Shown here piece by piece: positions 50,987-59,781 of a DNA stretch of 64,000 nt. Both the position numbers and the translations under genes were made by a program. This stretch comes from Caproicibacter sp047833665 (GTDB lineage Bacteria > Bacillota > Clostridia > Oscillospirales > Acutalibacteraceae). Under the pieces are notes generated by a model. It was not told the origin of the DNA. It did no database searches and worked only from the letters and a program-made list of their open reading frames with translations. Every line of letters begins with the position of its first letter. Position 1 is the stretch's first letter. The stretch is from the NCBI GenBank assembly GCA_047833665.1, contig CP181261.1:1116001-1180000 (forward strand), in the 5' to 3' direction.

Positions 50987-51014
50987 TTGCCATCTTCATT
51001 TTCTGTGCTATAAT
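50987..51014 (+). promoter_or_regulatory. corA promoter with overlapping palindromes
   Basis: TTGCCA (50987-50992) and TATAAT (51009-51014) have a 16-bp spacer. The perfect 17-bp dyad TGTGCTAT-A-ATAGCACA (51004-51020) covers the -10 box. A second dyad, GCACATG/CATGTGC (51016-51037), overlaps it downstream. Both look like protein-binding sites. Confidence 0.65.
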
Positions 51015-51117
51015 AGCACATGGTATAACACATGTGCGAATTTATAAGGGGGTGGCATTGTGAATCCTGACCCTTTGGGGAAACCGCGAAGAAAATTTCA
51101 TAAAGGAGATGAGCACA

Positions 51118-52041
51118 ATGCTGTCCTACTACAAAACAGTGGATGGACGTATGACGCAGATCGAGGCGTGCGAGCCCGGGTGCTGGATTAACTGTGTAGC
51201 TCCGGACGACCGTGAGATTGAAAGCCTTATTGAGGATTTTGGCATTGAGCCGGATTTTTTTCGCGCCGCAATGGACGAAGAAGAATCCTCCCATATTGAT
51301 CATGAAGGCAACAACACATTGGTTGTAATTGATATTCCCGTGGTGGAAAAAGAGGGAGAACACCTGACCTATTCCACTATGCCGCTGGGACTTATCCTGA
51401 CGGAGAAAAATGTGATTACGGTTTCAATACGGGAAAATTCGGTTGTGGATGAATTCGCGCGCGGTTTGGTTAAAGACGTGCGGACGAATTTAAAAACTAG
51501 ATTTTTGCTGCATATTATGCTGCGTGTAGCCAATCGCTATTTGCAGTATTTAAAACAGATTAATAAAATCAGCAATACCGTGGAAACAGAACTGAGGGAG
51601 TCAATGAAAAATTCAGAACTGCTGCAGTTGCTGGACATTGAAAAATCCCTCGTTTATTTTTCGTCTTCTCTAAAAGGAAATGAAATCACACTGGAAAAAA
51701 TCATGCGCGGCAGGACAATTAAACTGTATGAAGAAGATCAAGACCTTTTGGAGGATGTACTGATCGAGGTCAAACAGGCCATTGAGATGTCGAATATTCA
51801 TTTAAATATCTTGTCGGGGACCATGGATGCATTTGCCTCCGTGATTTCGAATAATCTGAATATTGTGATGAAGGCTTTAGCATCCATTACCCTGCTGTTT
51901 TCTGTACCGACCGTGATTACCGGCGCGTACGGTATGAATGTTTCGGGGATACCAATCGCTAGCTTTTGGTTTCCTGTTGCCTTTTCCATGCTCTGCATTC
52001 TGATTGCATATTGGATTCTTCACAAGAAAAAGATGCTTTAA
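51118..52041 (+). CDS. corA: CorA-family magnesium/divalent cation transporter
   Basis: 307 residues from the ATG at 51118, which places AAAGGAG at normal spacing. A large cytoplasmic N-terminal domain and a long stalk helix precede two C-terminal membrane segments. The pore signature YGMN stands between them (VITGAYGMNVSGIP, about 265), and a basic HKKKML tail ends the protein. It forms a pentameric channel for Mg2+, or Co2+/Ni2+ in some members. Confidence 0.93.
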   Translation: MLSYYKTVDGRMTQIEACEPGCWINCVAPDDREIESLIEDFGIEPDFFRAAMDEEESSHIDHEGNNTLVVIDIPVVEKEGEHLTYSTMPLGLILTEKNVITVSIRENSVVDEFARGLVKDVRTNLKTRFLLHIMLRVANRYLQYLKQINKISNTVETELRESMKNSELLQLLDIEKSLVYFSSSLKGNEITLEKIMRGRTIKLYEEDQDLLEDVLIEVKQAIEMSNIHLNILSGTMDAFASVISNNLNIVMKALASITLLFSVPTVITGAYGMNVSGIPIASFWFPVAFSMLCILIAYWILHKKKML

Positions 52042-52069
52042 AGTAAATTTTATATATGTTATAATTAGA

Positions 52070-52097
52070 AAAAGGGACTGCCGCGCGGTTCCCTTTT
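52070..52097 (+). terminator. Terminator after corA
   Basis: AAAAGGGA and TCCCTTTT pair around a GC-rich loop (CTGCCGCGCGGT). A short T tail lies within the stem. Confidence 0.55.
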
Positions 52098-52123
52098 ATG
52101 ATTAAAAGAAGGGTTTGTGTTCC

Positions 52124-52660
52124 ATGAGTTCTATTCGAATCAATGCCAGAGATATGGCACAGGCAGCTTCCCGCCTGCACGCCGGTGATCGCGTTTTGCT
52201 CAGTGGTACGGTATACACGGCGCGTGATGCGGCCCATAAAAGAATCTTTGAAATGTTGGATCAAGGCCGCTCTCTGCCGTTTGAATTGAAGGGAGCAACT
52301 ATTTATTATGCAGGACCGACGCCCACACCGCCGGGTATGCCCATCGGTTCCTGCGGGCCAACCACATCATCTCGTATGGATGTTTTTGCGCCGCGCCTGC
52401 TTGACCTCGGGCTAAAATGTATGATCGGCAAAGGAAATCGTTCTGAGCCTGTTGTGGATGCCATTCGCCGCAATGGTGCGGTGTATTTGTGCGCCATTGG
52501 AGGCGCAGGTGCATTAGCTGCCAAATGTGTTCGTTCCCTTGAGGTTATTGCTTTCGAAGATCTGGGCTGTGAATCTGTGAAACGATTGGAATTTGAGGAT
52601 TTCCCACTTTTAACTGCTATTGATTGCCACGGCGGCAGTTTGTTCGGAGTGGGAACATGA
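52124..52660 (+). CDS. Fe-S hydro-lyase (fumarase/tartrate dehydratase), beta subunit
   Basis: 178 residues from the ATG at 52124. The family blocks AGPTPTPPGMPIGSCGPTTS, SRMD and MIGKGNRSEPVVDAI (about 108) define the C-terminal/beta part of class I fumarases, which dehydrate malate to fumarate (or tartrate to oxaloacetate). The alpha subunit that carries the 4Fe-4S cluster, normally encoded directly upstream, is not in this window: corA precedes it. Either alpha is elsewhere or the protein has another use. The stop overlaps the next start (ATGA). Confidence 0.85.
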   Translation: MSSIRINARDMAQAASRLHAGDRVLLSGTVYTARDAAHKRIFEMLDQGRSLPFELKGATIYYAGPTPTPPGMPIGSCGPTTSSRMDVFAPRLLDLGLKCMIGKGNRSEPVVDAIRRNGAVYLCAIGGAGALAAKCVRSLEVIAFEDLGCESVKRLEFEDFPLLTAIDCHGGSLFGVGT

Positions 52661-53841
52661 CCAATTTACTCATTCGCCTGTTTATCAAAGATTATCGCAA
52701 TACCAGTGATCCGGTGGTTCGGGAGCGTTACGGAAAGTTTTCCGGTCTTGTGGGTATCATTACAAATCTGCTGCTTTTTGCATGCAAGATGACTATGGGT
52801 GTTTTGTTCTACAGTATTGCAATTGCAGCGGATGCAGTCAACAATTTGACCGATTCCGTTTCATCCATTGTTACGTTGGTCGGGTTCAAATTGGCCGCAA
52901 AACCTGCCGATTCCGCGCATCCCTATGGGCACGCCCGAATAGAATACATCAGCGGATTAATGGTATCTCTCATTGTGTTTGTCACCGGGTTTCAGTTTGC
53001 TCAGAGTTCTTTTCAGAAGATTATTCATCCGGCGGACACAGAGTTTAGCATGATTATTGTGGCGATTCTGATTGTTTCCATCTTACTGAAAGCATGGCAG
53101 GGCGTATTTTATCGAAAAGTTGGCAAAATAATCTCGTCTGCTGCCGTTGCCGCGGCTGCGGCGGACAGTTTCAACGATGTGTTTTCCACAGCTGTGGTTT
53201 TGGCAGGAATCATCATTACTCGTCTATCCGGGTTTAATTTGGATGGCTATATGGGCCTTGTGATTGCCGTGATGATTATGGTTACCGGCTTCCAGCTCAT
53301 TCGGAAAACGAGTAATCTGCTGCTGGGTGAGGCTCCAAACCGTGAATTGGTGGATGATATTTACCGCACCATTAGCAGCTACGACGGTATTCTCGGTATT
53401 CATGACTTGAATGTCCACAGCTATGGCCCCGGACGCTGCTTTGCTACGGTACATTGTGAAGTTCCGGCGGAACAAGATGTTTTGTTCAGCCATGATATCA
53501 TTGATAACATAGAGCGCGATTTTTTGGAGAAAAAAGGGATTCATCTTGTCATCCACATGGATCCGGTCATGACAAACGATCCGCGAATCAATGAGCTGAA
53601 ACAGCAGGTCAGCCAATTAATTACAGAGATTTCTCCAGAAATTGACATGCACGATTTTCGCGTGGTTTGGGGACCGACTCACGTCAATCTTGTGTTTGAT
53701 GTTTGTGTGTCTTTTGAATTTCCAATGACGGACGACCAACTGTTGGAAGCAATTTCAGAAAAGATACGCAGTCTGCCGGGAAATTGTTTTCCGGTTGTCA
53801 CAGTTGATCATGATTATGTTCCGAAGAGAATAAATTCCTGA
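52657..53841 (+). CDS. Cation diffusion facilitator family transporter
   Basis: 394 residues, start overlapping the fumarase stop. Six membrane segments in the first 200 residues include AADAVNNLTDSVSSIVTLVG (about 46-65) and the second metal-site block AAADSFNDVFSTAVVLAGI (about 165). A cytoplasmic CDF domain and a longer C-terminal extension follow. It exports divalent metals (Zn2+, Mn2+ or Fe2+) against protons. The NNLTD/SFND pattern resembles Mn/Fe-type members; the metal cannot be settled. Confidence 0.88.
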   Translation: MTNLLIRLFIKDYRNTSDPVVRERYGKFSGLVGIITNLLLFACKMTMGVLFYSIAIAADAVNNLTDSVSSIVTLVGFKLAAKPADSAHPYGHARIEYISGLMVSLIVFVTGFQFAQSSFQKIIHPADTEFSMIIVAILIVSILLKAWQGVFYRKVGKIISSAAVAAAAADSFNDVFSTAVVLAGIIITRLSGFNLDGYMGLVIAVMIMVTGFQLIRKTSNLLLGEAPNRELVDDIYRTISSYDGILGIHDLNVHSYGPGRCFATVHCEVPAEQDVLFSHDIIDNIERDFLEKKGIHLVIHMDPVMTNDPRINELKQQVSQLITEISPEIDMHDFRVVWGPTHVNLVFDVCVSFEFPMTDDQLLEAISEKIRSLPGNCFPVVTVDHDYVPKRINS

Positions 53842-53865
53842 TACAAAAATTTAACAATTGTCCAC

Positions 53866-53894
53866 TTGAATTTTCAGGGTGGATAGAATAAAAT
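53866..53894 (+). promoter_or_regulatory. Sigma-A promoter of htpG
   Basis: TTGAAT (53866-53871) and TAAAAT (53889-53894) with a 17-bp spacer; transcription would start within the CIRCE element. Confidence 0.75.
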
Positions 53895-53899
53895 AAGAA

Positions 53900-53926
53900 T
53901 TAGCACTTGAATGCATCGAGTGCTAA
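53900..53926 (+). promoter_or_regulatory. CIRCE operator (HrcA binding site)
   Basis: TTAGCACTT-N9-GAGTGCTAA matches the CIRCE consensus TTAGCACTC-N9-GAGTGCTAA at 17 of 18 positions. It lies right after the -10 box and 29 bp before htpG, so HrcA is expected to repress htpG. Confidence 0.92.
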
Positions 53927-53955
53927 TTCTTATTTGTAAAGGATGGGACTTGTAT

Positions 53956-55848
53956 ATGCCGATAAAACCGTTTCAGGCAGAGTCTAGGCACCTTCTGGAC
54001 CTGATGATTCACTCTATTTATACACATAAGGAAATCTTTCTCCGCGAGCTGATTTCCAATGCAAGCGATGCGATTGACAAGCTGTATTATAAAGCGCTGT
54101 CGGAAGAGAACACCGGATTAAACCGCGATGATTTTGTCATCAAAATTGTTCCGGACAAAGAAAAGCGTACGCTGACCATTTCGGATAATGGCTGTGGCAT
54201 GACAAAGGAAGAGTTGGAAACCAACCTTGGAACCATTGCCAAAAGCGGATCGCTCGATTTTAAAAATGAGGTTGAAAAGAAACCGGAAATTGAGATTATC
54301 GGGCAATTTGGTGTTGGATTTTATTCTGCGTTCATGGTCAGCGACCATGTGACGGTTATTAGCCGGGCATTTGGCAGTGACGAAACCTACCGCTGGGAGT
54401 CTCACGGCGTGGAGGGTTATTCCGTCGAGCCTTGTGAACAGAGGGAAACTTGCGGAACGGATATTATTCTGTCACTCAAGCCCGACACCGATGACGAAAA
54501 ATATAGTGAGTATCTGGATACTTATACGCTGCGGCGTCTTGTAAAGAAATATTCCGATTATATTCGTTATCCCATCCGCATGAATGTGGAGAAAAGCCGA
54601 TTAAAAGAAGGCAGCAAGGACGAGTACGAGAGCTATACCGAAGAAGAAACGCTCAACAGCATGGTGCCGCTTTGGCGCAAAAATAAAAATGAGATAACCA
54701 AAGAGCAGTACAATCAGTTCTACAAGGACAAATTTATGGATTATGAAGACCCCGCAAGAGTCATCCATATGTACACGGAGGGTACTGCAACATTCCATGC
54801 GCTGATGTACATTCCTGCGCGGGCGCCGTATGATTTTTATACCAAGGAATACGAGAAAGGACTGCAGCTTTACTCCAACGGCGTTTTGATTATGGATAAG
54901 TGTGCAGACTTGCTGCCGGACTATTTCAGCTTTGTCCGCGGTCTGGTGGATTCGCAGGACCTTTCACTCAATATTTCGCGTGAAATGCTGCAGCACGACC
55001 GCCAGCTCAAGATTATTGCGAACCGTGTAGAAAAAAAGATTCACTCTGAGCTGGAGTCCATGCTGAAAAACGAAAGAGAAAATTATGAAAAATTCTTCCG
55101 GAATTTCGGTCTGCAGCTAAAATACGGTGTTTATCAGGACTTTGGAGCACACAAGGATGTCCTGCAAGATTTATTGCTGTTCCATACTTCTGCGGGAGAC
55201 AAATATTCCACTTTAAAAGAATATGTCGACCGTATGAAAGAGGATCAGAAATATATCTATTACGCCTGCGCCGATTCGGTGCAGAAAGCTGCACTGCTCC
55301 CTCAGACGGAAGCGGTGAAGGAGCGCGGATACGAGATTCTGTACCTGACAGATCCGATTGATGAGTTTGCCATAAGGATGCTGGCGAAGTATCAGGACAA
55401 AGAGTTTAAGTCTGTTTCTGCGGATGATTTAGATTTAGAGACCGAAGAAGAAAAGAAAGAAGCGGCTAAAAAGGTTGAGGAAAACAAAGATATGCTTTCT
55501 TTCCTCAAGGATGCGCTGAACGGTAAAGTCAAAGCTGTTGTACTTTCCAACAAGCTGAAAACTCACCCGGTTTGCCTGTCGACAAGCGGAGCAATTTCCA
55601 TGGAGATGGAAAAGGTACTTAATTCTCTGCCGAATGCTGAAAAAGACAAAGTTCAGGCACAGCGTGTGCTGGAAATCAATGCGAACCACCCAATTTTTGA
55701 AAAGCTTGTGAAATTGTTCGACACTGACAAAGAGAAACTGAAAACCTATGCCTCACTGCTCTACACACAGGCATTGTTAATCGAGGGAGCGCCAATTGAA
55801 GATCCCGTTGAATTTTCCAATCAGATTTGCAGCCTCATGGCAGAATAA
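53956..55848 (+). CDS. htpG: Hsp90 chaperone HtpG
   Basis: 630 residues from the ATG at 53956 (MPIKPFQAESRHLLDLMIHS), which matches the family start. The GHKL ATPase shows ELISNASDAIDKLYY (about 32), SDNGCGMTKEEL (about 79) and GQFGVGFYSAFMVSD (about 117). Middle and C-terminal dimer domains follow. It refolds or matures client proteins in the cytoplasm. The CIRCE element just upstream places it under HrcA, together presumably with groESL and dnaK elsewhere. Confidence 0.97.
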   Translation: MPIKPFQAESRHLLDLMIHSIYTHKEIFLRELISNASDAIDKLYYKALSEENTGLNRDDFVIKIVPDKEKRTLTISDNGCGMTKEELETNLGTIAKSGSLDFKNEVEKKPEIEIIGQFGVGFYSAFMVSDHVTVISRAFGSDETYRWESHGVEGYSVEPCEQRETCGTDIILSLKPDTDDEKYSEYLDTYTLRRLVKKYSDYIRYPIRMNVEKSRLKEGSKDEYESYTEEETLNSMVPLWRKNKNEITKEQYNQFYKDKFMDYEDPARVIHMYTEGTATFHALMYIPARAPYDFYTKEYEKGLQLYSNGVLIMDKCADLLPDYFSFVRGLVDSQDLSLNISREMLQHDRQLKIIANRVEKKIHSELESMLKNERENYEKFFRNFGLQLKYGVYQDFGAHKDVLQDLLLFHTSAGDKYSTLKEYVDRMKEDQKYIYYACADSVQKAALLPQTEAVKERGYEILYLTDPIDEFAIRMLAKYQDKEFKSVSADDLDLETEEEKKEAAKKVEENKDMLSFLKDALNGKVKAVVLSNKLKTHPVCLSTSGAISMEMEKVLNSLPNAEKDKVQAQRVLEINANHPIFEKLVKLFDTDKEKLKTYASLLYTQALLIEGAPIEDPVEFSNQICSLMAE

Positions 55849-55861
55849 TACCCATTCAAAA

Positions 55862-55889
55862 GCACCGGCGCAAGTTGTCCGGTGTTTTT
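55862..55889 (+). terminator. Terminator after htpG
   Basis: CACCGG and CCGGTG pair around CGCAAGTTGT and are followed by TTTTT. Confidence 0.8.
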
Positions 55890-55993
55890 CTTGTTTCTGA
55901 GTCATTTTTTGCGGTATGTTATAAAATCTCCCGAATTCGATCAGAATTAGAATGTCATGTTTTTATAAAAATCTGACTGCTGAAAAGATTGCT

Positions 55994-57127
55994 TCATTGT
56001 TTTTCTGAGTATTTGTTTTGATTTTTAGCGCGCTGCTCTGCTAACAACAAATCAACCATCCTGCCATAACTCTTTACCCCGTCCTGTTGGCTGTTTGCTT
56101 TTAAATAATAGTCATTTACGCTGTTTGATACCTTTGTCGCAGGGCCTTCAAACTGTTTCCAGTATTCCGAGTTATAGGAAAGATCCCGGAGAACTCCTTT
56201 ATCAAGCGATGAAAAAATTTTTTGTGCCGCTTCGGCGTCCGTAGAAAACAGAGCATTGGAAGCGTGAGTAAAAGCAAGCATATCACCCGAGTATTCAAAA
56301 TCCGGATCGCCGCTTTTTTGGCAGACTAGATAGCCAATGAAATTGGCCTCGTCTTCACGCATGAATCCCCGCAGGTGGGATAGTTCATGGCACATGGTAA
56401 CGGGAATGGTATATTCCGGAACGTCGATGTTCACATTTGCCTCAAAAGTAAACGGAAAAAACACCCCTGTAATATCCAGATGCGACATTACCCTAGAAAA
56501 ATAAACAAGTTTGGGTGCGCTGTATCCGGCGCGGAGGAATGGATAATCTTCCTCTATTTTATCATATGCCTGCGCTGCTTTTTGCGCGGTAAGCTGCATG
56601 CTTTCCGTGCGCAGCTGCATAACGCCCTGCTCGTCTGTATGAAGCTGTGGGCGGATGTGATTCAAATCATCTGCGAGCGAAACGCATAAATTTTCCAATT
56701 CTGTGACAGAGGAGGGTTTTACGTCCAGTCCGCAAATATCCGCAAAAGAATAGCGGTAGTAATTGATTCCGCAGTTTATGGTATACAAAAAATAAACAAT
56801 ACTGATAAAAACAGATAAATTTACAGCAAAGCGAAGCGCAAAGAGCAGCCGAGAACCTTTTTTGCGAATCATTCCGACAGTCAAAAAGACGAGCAGCACC
56901 GGAATCGCTGCAAGTAAAAAAATAACCAAAATTTCTGCAATTGAGAACGGAACAAAGCCGGTGATGCGGTTAACCGTGAGGGACAATCCGGAGTAAACCT
57001 TCACAGCATACCATTGAGCAAAGGCCCGATTCCAAGCGGCACACATGGTCAGCAGCAGTGCCGCGGGGAAGAAAAGTAACAGCCAAAGTCGTCTGCGAAT
57101 TCCGGCTTTCTGCAATAGACGATGCAT
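55994..57127 (-). CDS. DUF3810 membrane protein with zinc-protease motif
   Basis: 377 residues. Three membrane segments lie in the first 125 residues. Further on, MCHELSHLRGFMREDEANF (about 244-262) holds an HExxH metal-binding pair and a downstream Glu, as in zincin metalloproteases. This is the DUF3810 architecture; no substrate is known. The gene runs opposite to htpG and the phosphate transporter gene. The 273 bp upstream, to the next gene, are AT-rich and hold no recognisable gene. Confidence 0.82.
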   Translation of the reverse strand: MHRLLQKAGIRRRLWLLLFFPAALLLTMCAAWNRAFAQWYAVKVYSGLSLTVNRITGFVPFSIAEILVIFLLAAIPVLLVFLTVGMIRKKGSRLLFALRFAVNLSVFISIVYFLYTINCGINYYRYSFADICGLDVKPSSVTELENLCVSLADDLNHIRPQLHTDEQGVMQLRTESMQLTAQKAAQAYDKIEEDYPFLRAGYSAPKLVYFSRVMSHLDITGVFFPFTFEANVNIDVPEYTIPVTMCHELSHLRGFMREDEANFIGYLVCQKSGDPDFEYSGDMLAFTHASNALFSTDAEAAQKIFSSLDKGVLRDLSYNSEYWKQFEGPATKVSNSVNDYYLKANSQQDGVKSYGRMVDLLLAEQRAKNQNKYSEKQ

Positions 57128-57415
57128 TTTTACCTCCCAGATTTCTTAATCTGTTTTATTATATCACGGAATTTATACCACGGAATTTGATGAATGTTCG
57201 GAAAAATTAGCATATCTTTGGAATCAATGTTAGAAATTACTGTAAGGTGTGAGAAAAATCTTCTCCAGATTTCGGTATTTTCAAATTTAGAATATTCTAA
57301 CACGAGTTTCGTAATATTATTTTACATGGATTTTAAGGAACTGTAACAAAGATGGACATGTATGTTTCTGAAAATCCAAATTAAAAAATAGTGAATATGA
57401 TTGGCGGGAGAATCT

Positions 57416-59068
57416 ATGACGCTGGATAACATCTTGGCACTGCTGGGCGGTTTAGGACTGTTCCTGTACGGCATGAAACTGATGGGGGAATCATTGGAAC
57501 TTGCAGCCGGTTCCAGAATTAAGGGAATGACGGAACGGCTGACAACGAACAAATACATGGGGGCCATTCTTGGATTTGCCGTCACGGCAGTAATCCAGAG
57601 TTCTTCGGCTACAACGGTCATGGTAGTCGGCTTTGTAAACGCCGGTATCATGAATTTAAGTCAGGCTGTTGGTATCATCATGGGAGCCAATGTCGGTACG
57701 ACCGTGACAGGTCTTATTACGGCAATCAATTTCATATCGGTTGCTCCTGTGGCGGTATTTATAGGTGTTGGTCTGATTATCCTTGCCAAAAATAATAATA
57801 CCAAACATATTGGGCAGATTATCGCTGGGTTTGGTATCCTTTTTGTCGGGATGAAAACGATGAGCACGGCAATGAAACCGCTTGGGAATTCCACGTTGTT
57901 TACCGATATCATCACGAATTTTCAAAATCCCATCATTGGTCTTATTGCAGGTGCCATTTTCACTGCGGTGATACAAAGCTCTTCGGCCACAGTGGGTGTT
58001 TTGCAGTCGCTTGCTCTTTCCGGACTGATTGATTTAAAATCAGTGGTGTTTGTTATTTTTGGTCTGAATATCGGTACCTGCGTGACCGCGATACTTTCTT
58101 CCATAGGAACAAACAAGACAGCTAGGCGTGCGGCGATTGTACATTTGCTGTTTAATGTTCTCGGTGCGGTTTTGTTTACCGTGATTACCATCATTACCCC
58201 GTTTGCACAATTGATTGTATATCTTTCACCGGATAATGTACTGTTTCAGATTTTCCTAGTGCATATTATATTTAACGTTGTAACTACAATGCTTCTTTTG
58301 CCGCTGAGCGGTGTACTGATTCGTATGGCTTATAAAATTATTCCGGGTGAAGATAGCCTGTCTCAGGCTATGAGTCTGAAATATATTGATTCCCGTATTT
58401 TGAATACTCCTCCGATTGCTGTCACACAGGTGCTCAAGGAAGTCGGACGTATGGCAGACTTAGCAAAAACCAATTTTCTAAATTCCATGGAGGCTTTGTT
58501 TGATAAGAACCCGGATAAAATTAAGGAACTTGAGGAAAATGAGAATGTCATAAACTTTTTAAACCGAAGAATTACATCGTTTTTGATTCAAATCAATGCG
58601 CTTGATCTTGAAGACAATGACCGAGAAGTTGTAGGTGCTTTGTTTCATGTGGTAAACGATTTGGAACGCATTGGAGACCACAGTGAAAATATCGGAGAGC
58701 AGGCACAAATAGTCATTGATGGAAAAGCTTCCTTAAGCGAAACAGCTGCGGCAGAATTGCATGAGATGCAGAATCTTATTGTGACGATTTTGGATGATTC
58801 TTTCCGCTTGTTTTTGAAAGGCAGCAATGATGCGGAACTCTCTTTTAAGGTCAATAATACGGAGGAAAAAATTGATACCCGAACAGACCAACTGAAAGAA
58901 AACCACATTTTAAGATTGAACACTGGTCAGTGCAGCGCGGAATCCAGTGCAGTGTTTAATGATCTTCTTATCAATCTCGAGCGCATTGCGGACCATGCTA
59001 CCAATATTGCTTTTTCCATGTCGCACACAAAGAAAGTGCCAATTTTACTGGATTCCCAAAAAGACTGA
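57416..59068 (+). CDS. Na/Pi cotransporter family protein with PhoU-like domain
   Basis: 550 residues from the ATG at 57416 behind GGGAG. Two inverted repeats of the NptA/PNaS type each carry the QSSSA signature: AVIQSSSATTVMVVGFVNAG (about 61-80) and AVIQSSSATVGVLQSLALSG (about 189-208). The C-terminal 200 residues form a PhoU-like helical domain (HVVNDLERIGDHSENI, NLERIADHATNI). It would import phosphate with sodium, with the PhoU part regulating it. Confidence 0.92.
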   Translation: MTLDNILALLGGLGLFLYGMKLMGESLELAAGSRIKGMTERLTTNKYMGAILGFAVTAVIQSSSATTVMVVGFVNAGIMNLSQAVGIIMGANVGTTVTGLITAINFISVAPVAVFIGVGLIILAKNNNTKHIGQIIAGFGILFVGMKTMSTAMKPLGNSTLFTDIITNFQNPIIGLIAGAIFTAVIQSSSATVGVLQSLALSGLIDLKSVVFVIFGLNIGTCVTAILSSIGTNKTARRAAIVHLLFNVLGAVLFTVITIITPFAQLIVYLSPDNVLFQIFLVHIIFNVVTTMLLLPLSGVLIRMAYKIIPGEDSLSQAMSLKYIDSRILNTPPIAVTQVLKEVGRMADLAKTNFLNSMEALFDKNPDKIKELEENENVINFLNRRITSFLIQINALDLEDNDREVVGALFHVVNDLERIGDHSENIGEQAQIVIDGKASLSETAAAELHEMQNLIVTILDDSFRLFLKGSNDAELSFKVNNTEEKIDTRTDQLKENHILRLNTGQCSAESSAVFNDLLINLERIADHATNIAFSMSHTKKVPILLDSQKD

Positions 59069-59218
59069 TTTTTGCTGCGTCGGGGGTAGGAACCTCGGCG
59101 TTTTATTATATTTAAACACATTAAAACGACCTTAAAAACTATGTCAATGGTTGCCGCGTGCGAAGAAAAATGATATGATAGACAAAGAATTGCACCAATT
59201 TGCAAAGGAGGGGGTTGC

Positions 59219-59709
59219 TTGCAGTTTTATTTAAAACCTGTGGGGGGACCCCGCTGCCTTTTTACCATACTGAATGCAAATGGGCATCCTGAATATGAAG
59301 TGGTGGGAAAACACACTTCTCTGGGATGTAAATTTTTTCTGCTGGACTGTAATCGCAGTGTTGTCGGTCGGATTTTTGGGGGCGAATATCCGGTGCTGTT
59401 CAATATTCGGCAGCAGCCGGAGGGAAAAGATTGAACGTAGCTGTTAATCATACATCTGTTCGGCGGCCGGTGCGCATTAGGGGAAAACGCTGGCGTTTTC
59501 GAGGCAATATGATTACCCGGTCGTTTGATATTGTGAATGCAGCAGACCAAGTTGTCATGACGCACGGCAAATGCTGGAATATGGCGCGTGATTGCTATGC
59601 TATCGATATTTCGGATGAAGAAAATACTCTGTTGTTTCTTTGCCTTGCGGCTATTATAGATTTGACTATTTCCAGCGGATGTACCGCGCCGCTGCCGGCG
59701 GGCGGATAA
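59219..59709 (+). pseudogene. LURP-one/tubby-like protein split by a frameshift
   Basis: The first frame (TTG at 59219 behind AGGAGGGGG; QFYLKPVGGPRCLFTILNAN ... RQQPEGKD, 71 residues) and the second (from 59431; VAVNHTSVRRPVRIRGKRWR ... FLCLAAIIDLTISS, 92 residues) are the two halves of one beta-barrel LURP-one-type protein of about 160 residues. The break is at GGGAAAAGATTGA. One extra G gives EGKRLNVAV and joins the halves. Otherwise a -1 slip on GGGAAAA, or restart at the TTG overlapping the TGA (GGAGGG upstream), could produce both. Function of the bacterial family is unknown. Confidence 0.7.
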
Positions 59710-59738
59710 TTGACAAAAAATCATGAAAGTGTCATAAT
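59710..59738 (+). promoter_or_regulatory. Promoter of valS
   Basis: TTGACA (59710-59715) and CATAAT (59733-59738) with a 17-bp spacer leave a leader of under 45 nt, too short for a T-box. GGTCAA(A)CT and AGTTGACC can pair in that leader, just before the ribosome site. Confidence 0.75.
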
Positions 59739-59781
59739 GTTCCGGTCAAACTTGCGTAGTTGACCGATTGGAGGAAAATAT

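Noticed and set aside
57128..57415. Possible small RNA or gene in the 288-bp gap between the DUF3810 and Na/Pi genes
   Set aside because: AT-rich with no convincing ribosome site, promoter-terminator pair or riboswitch pattern.
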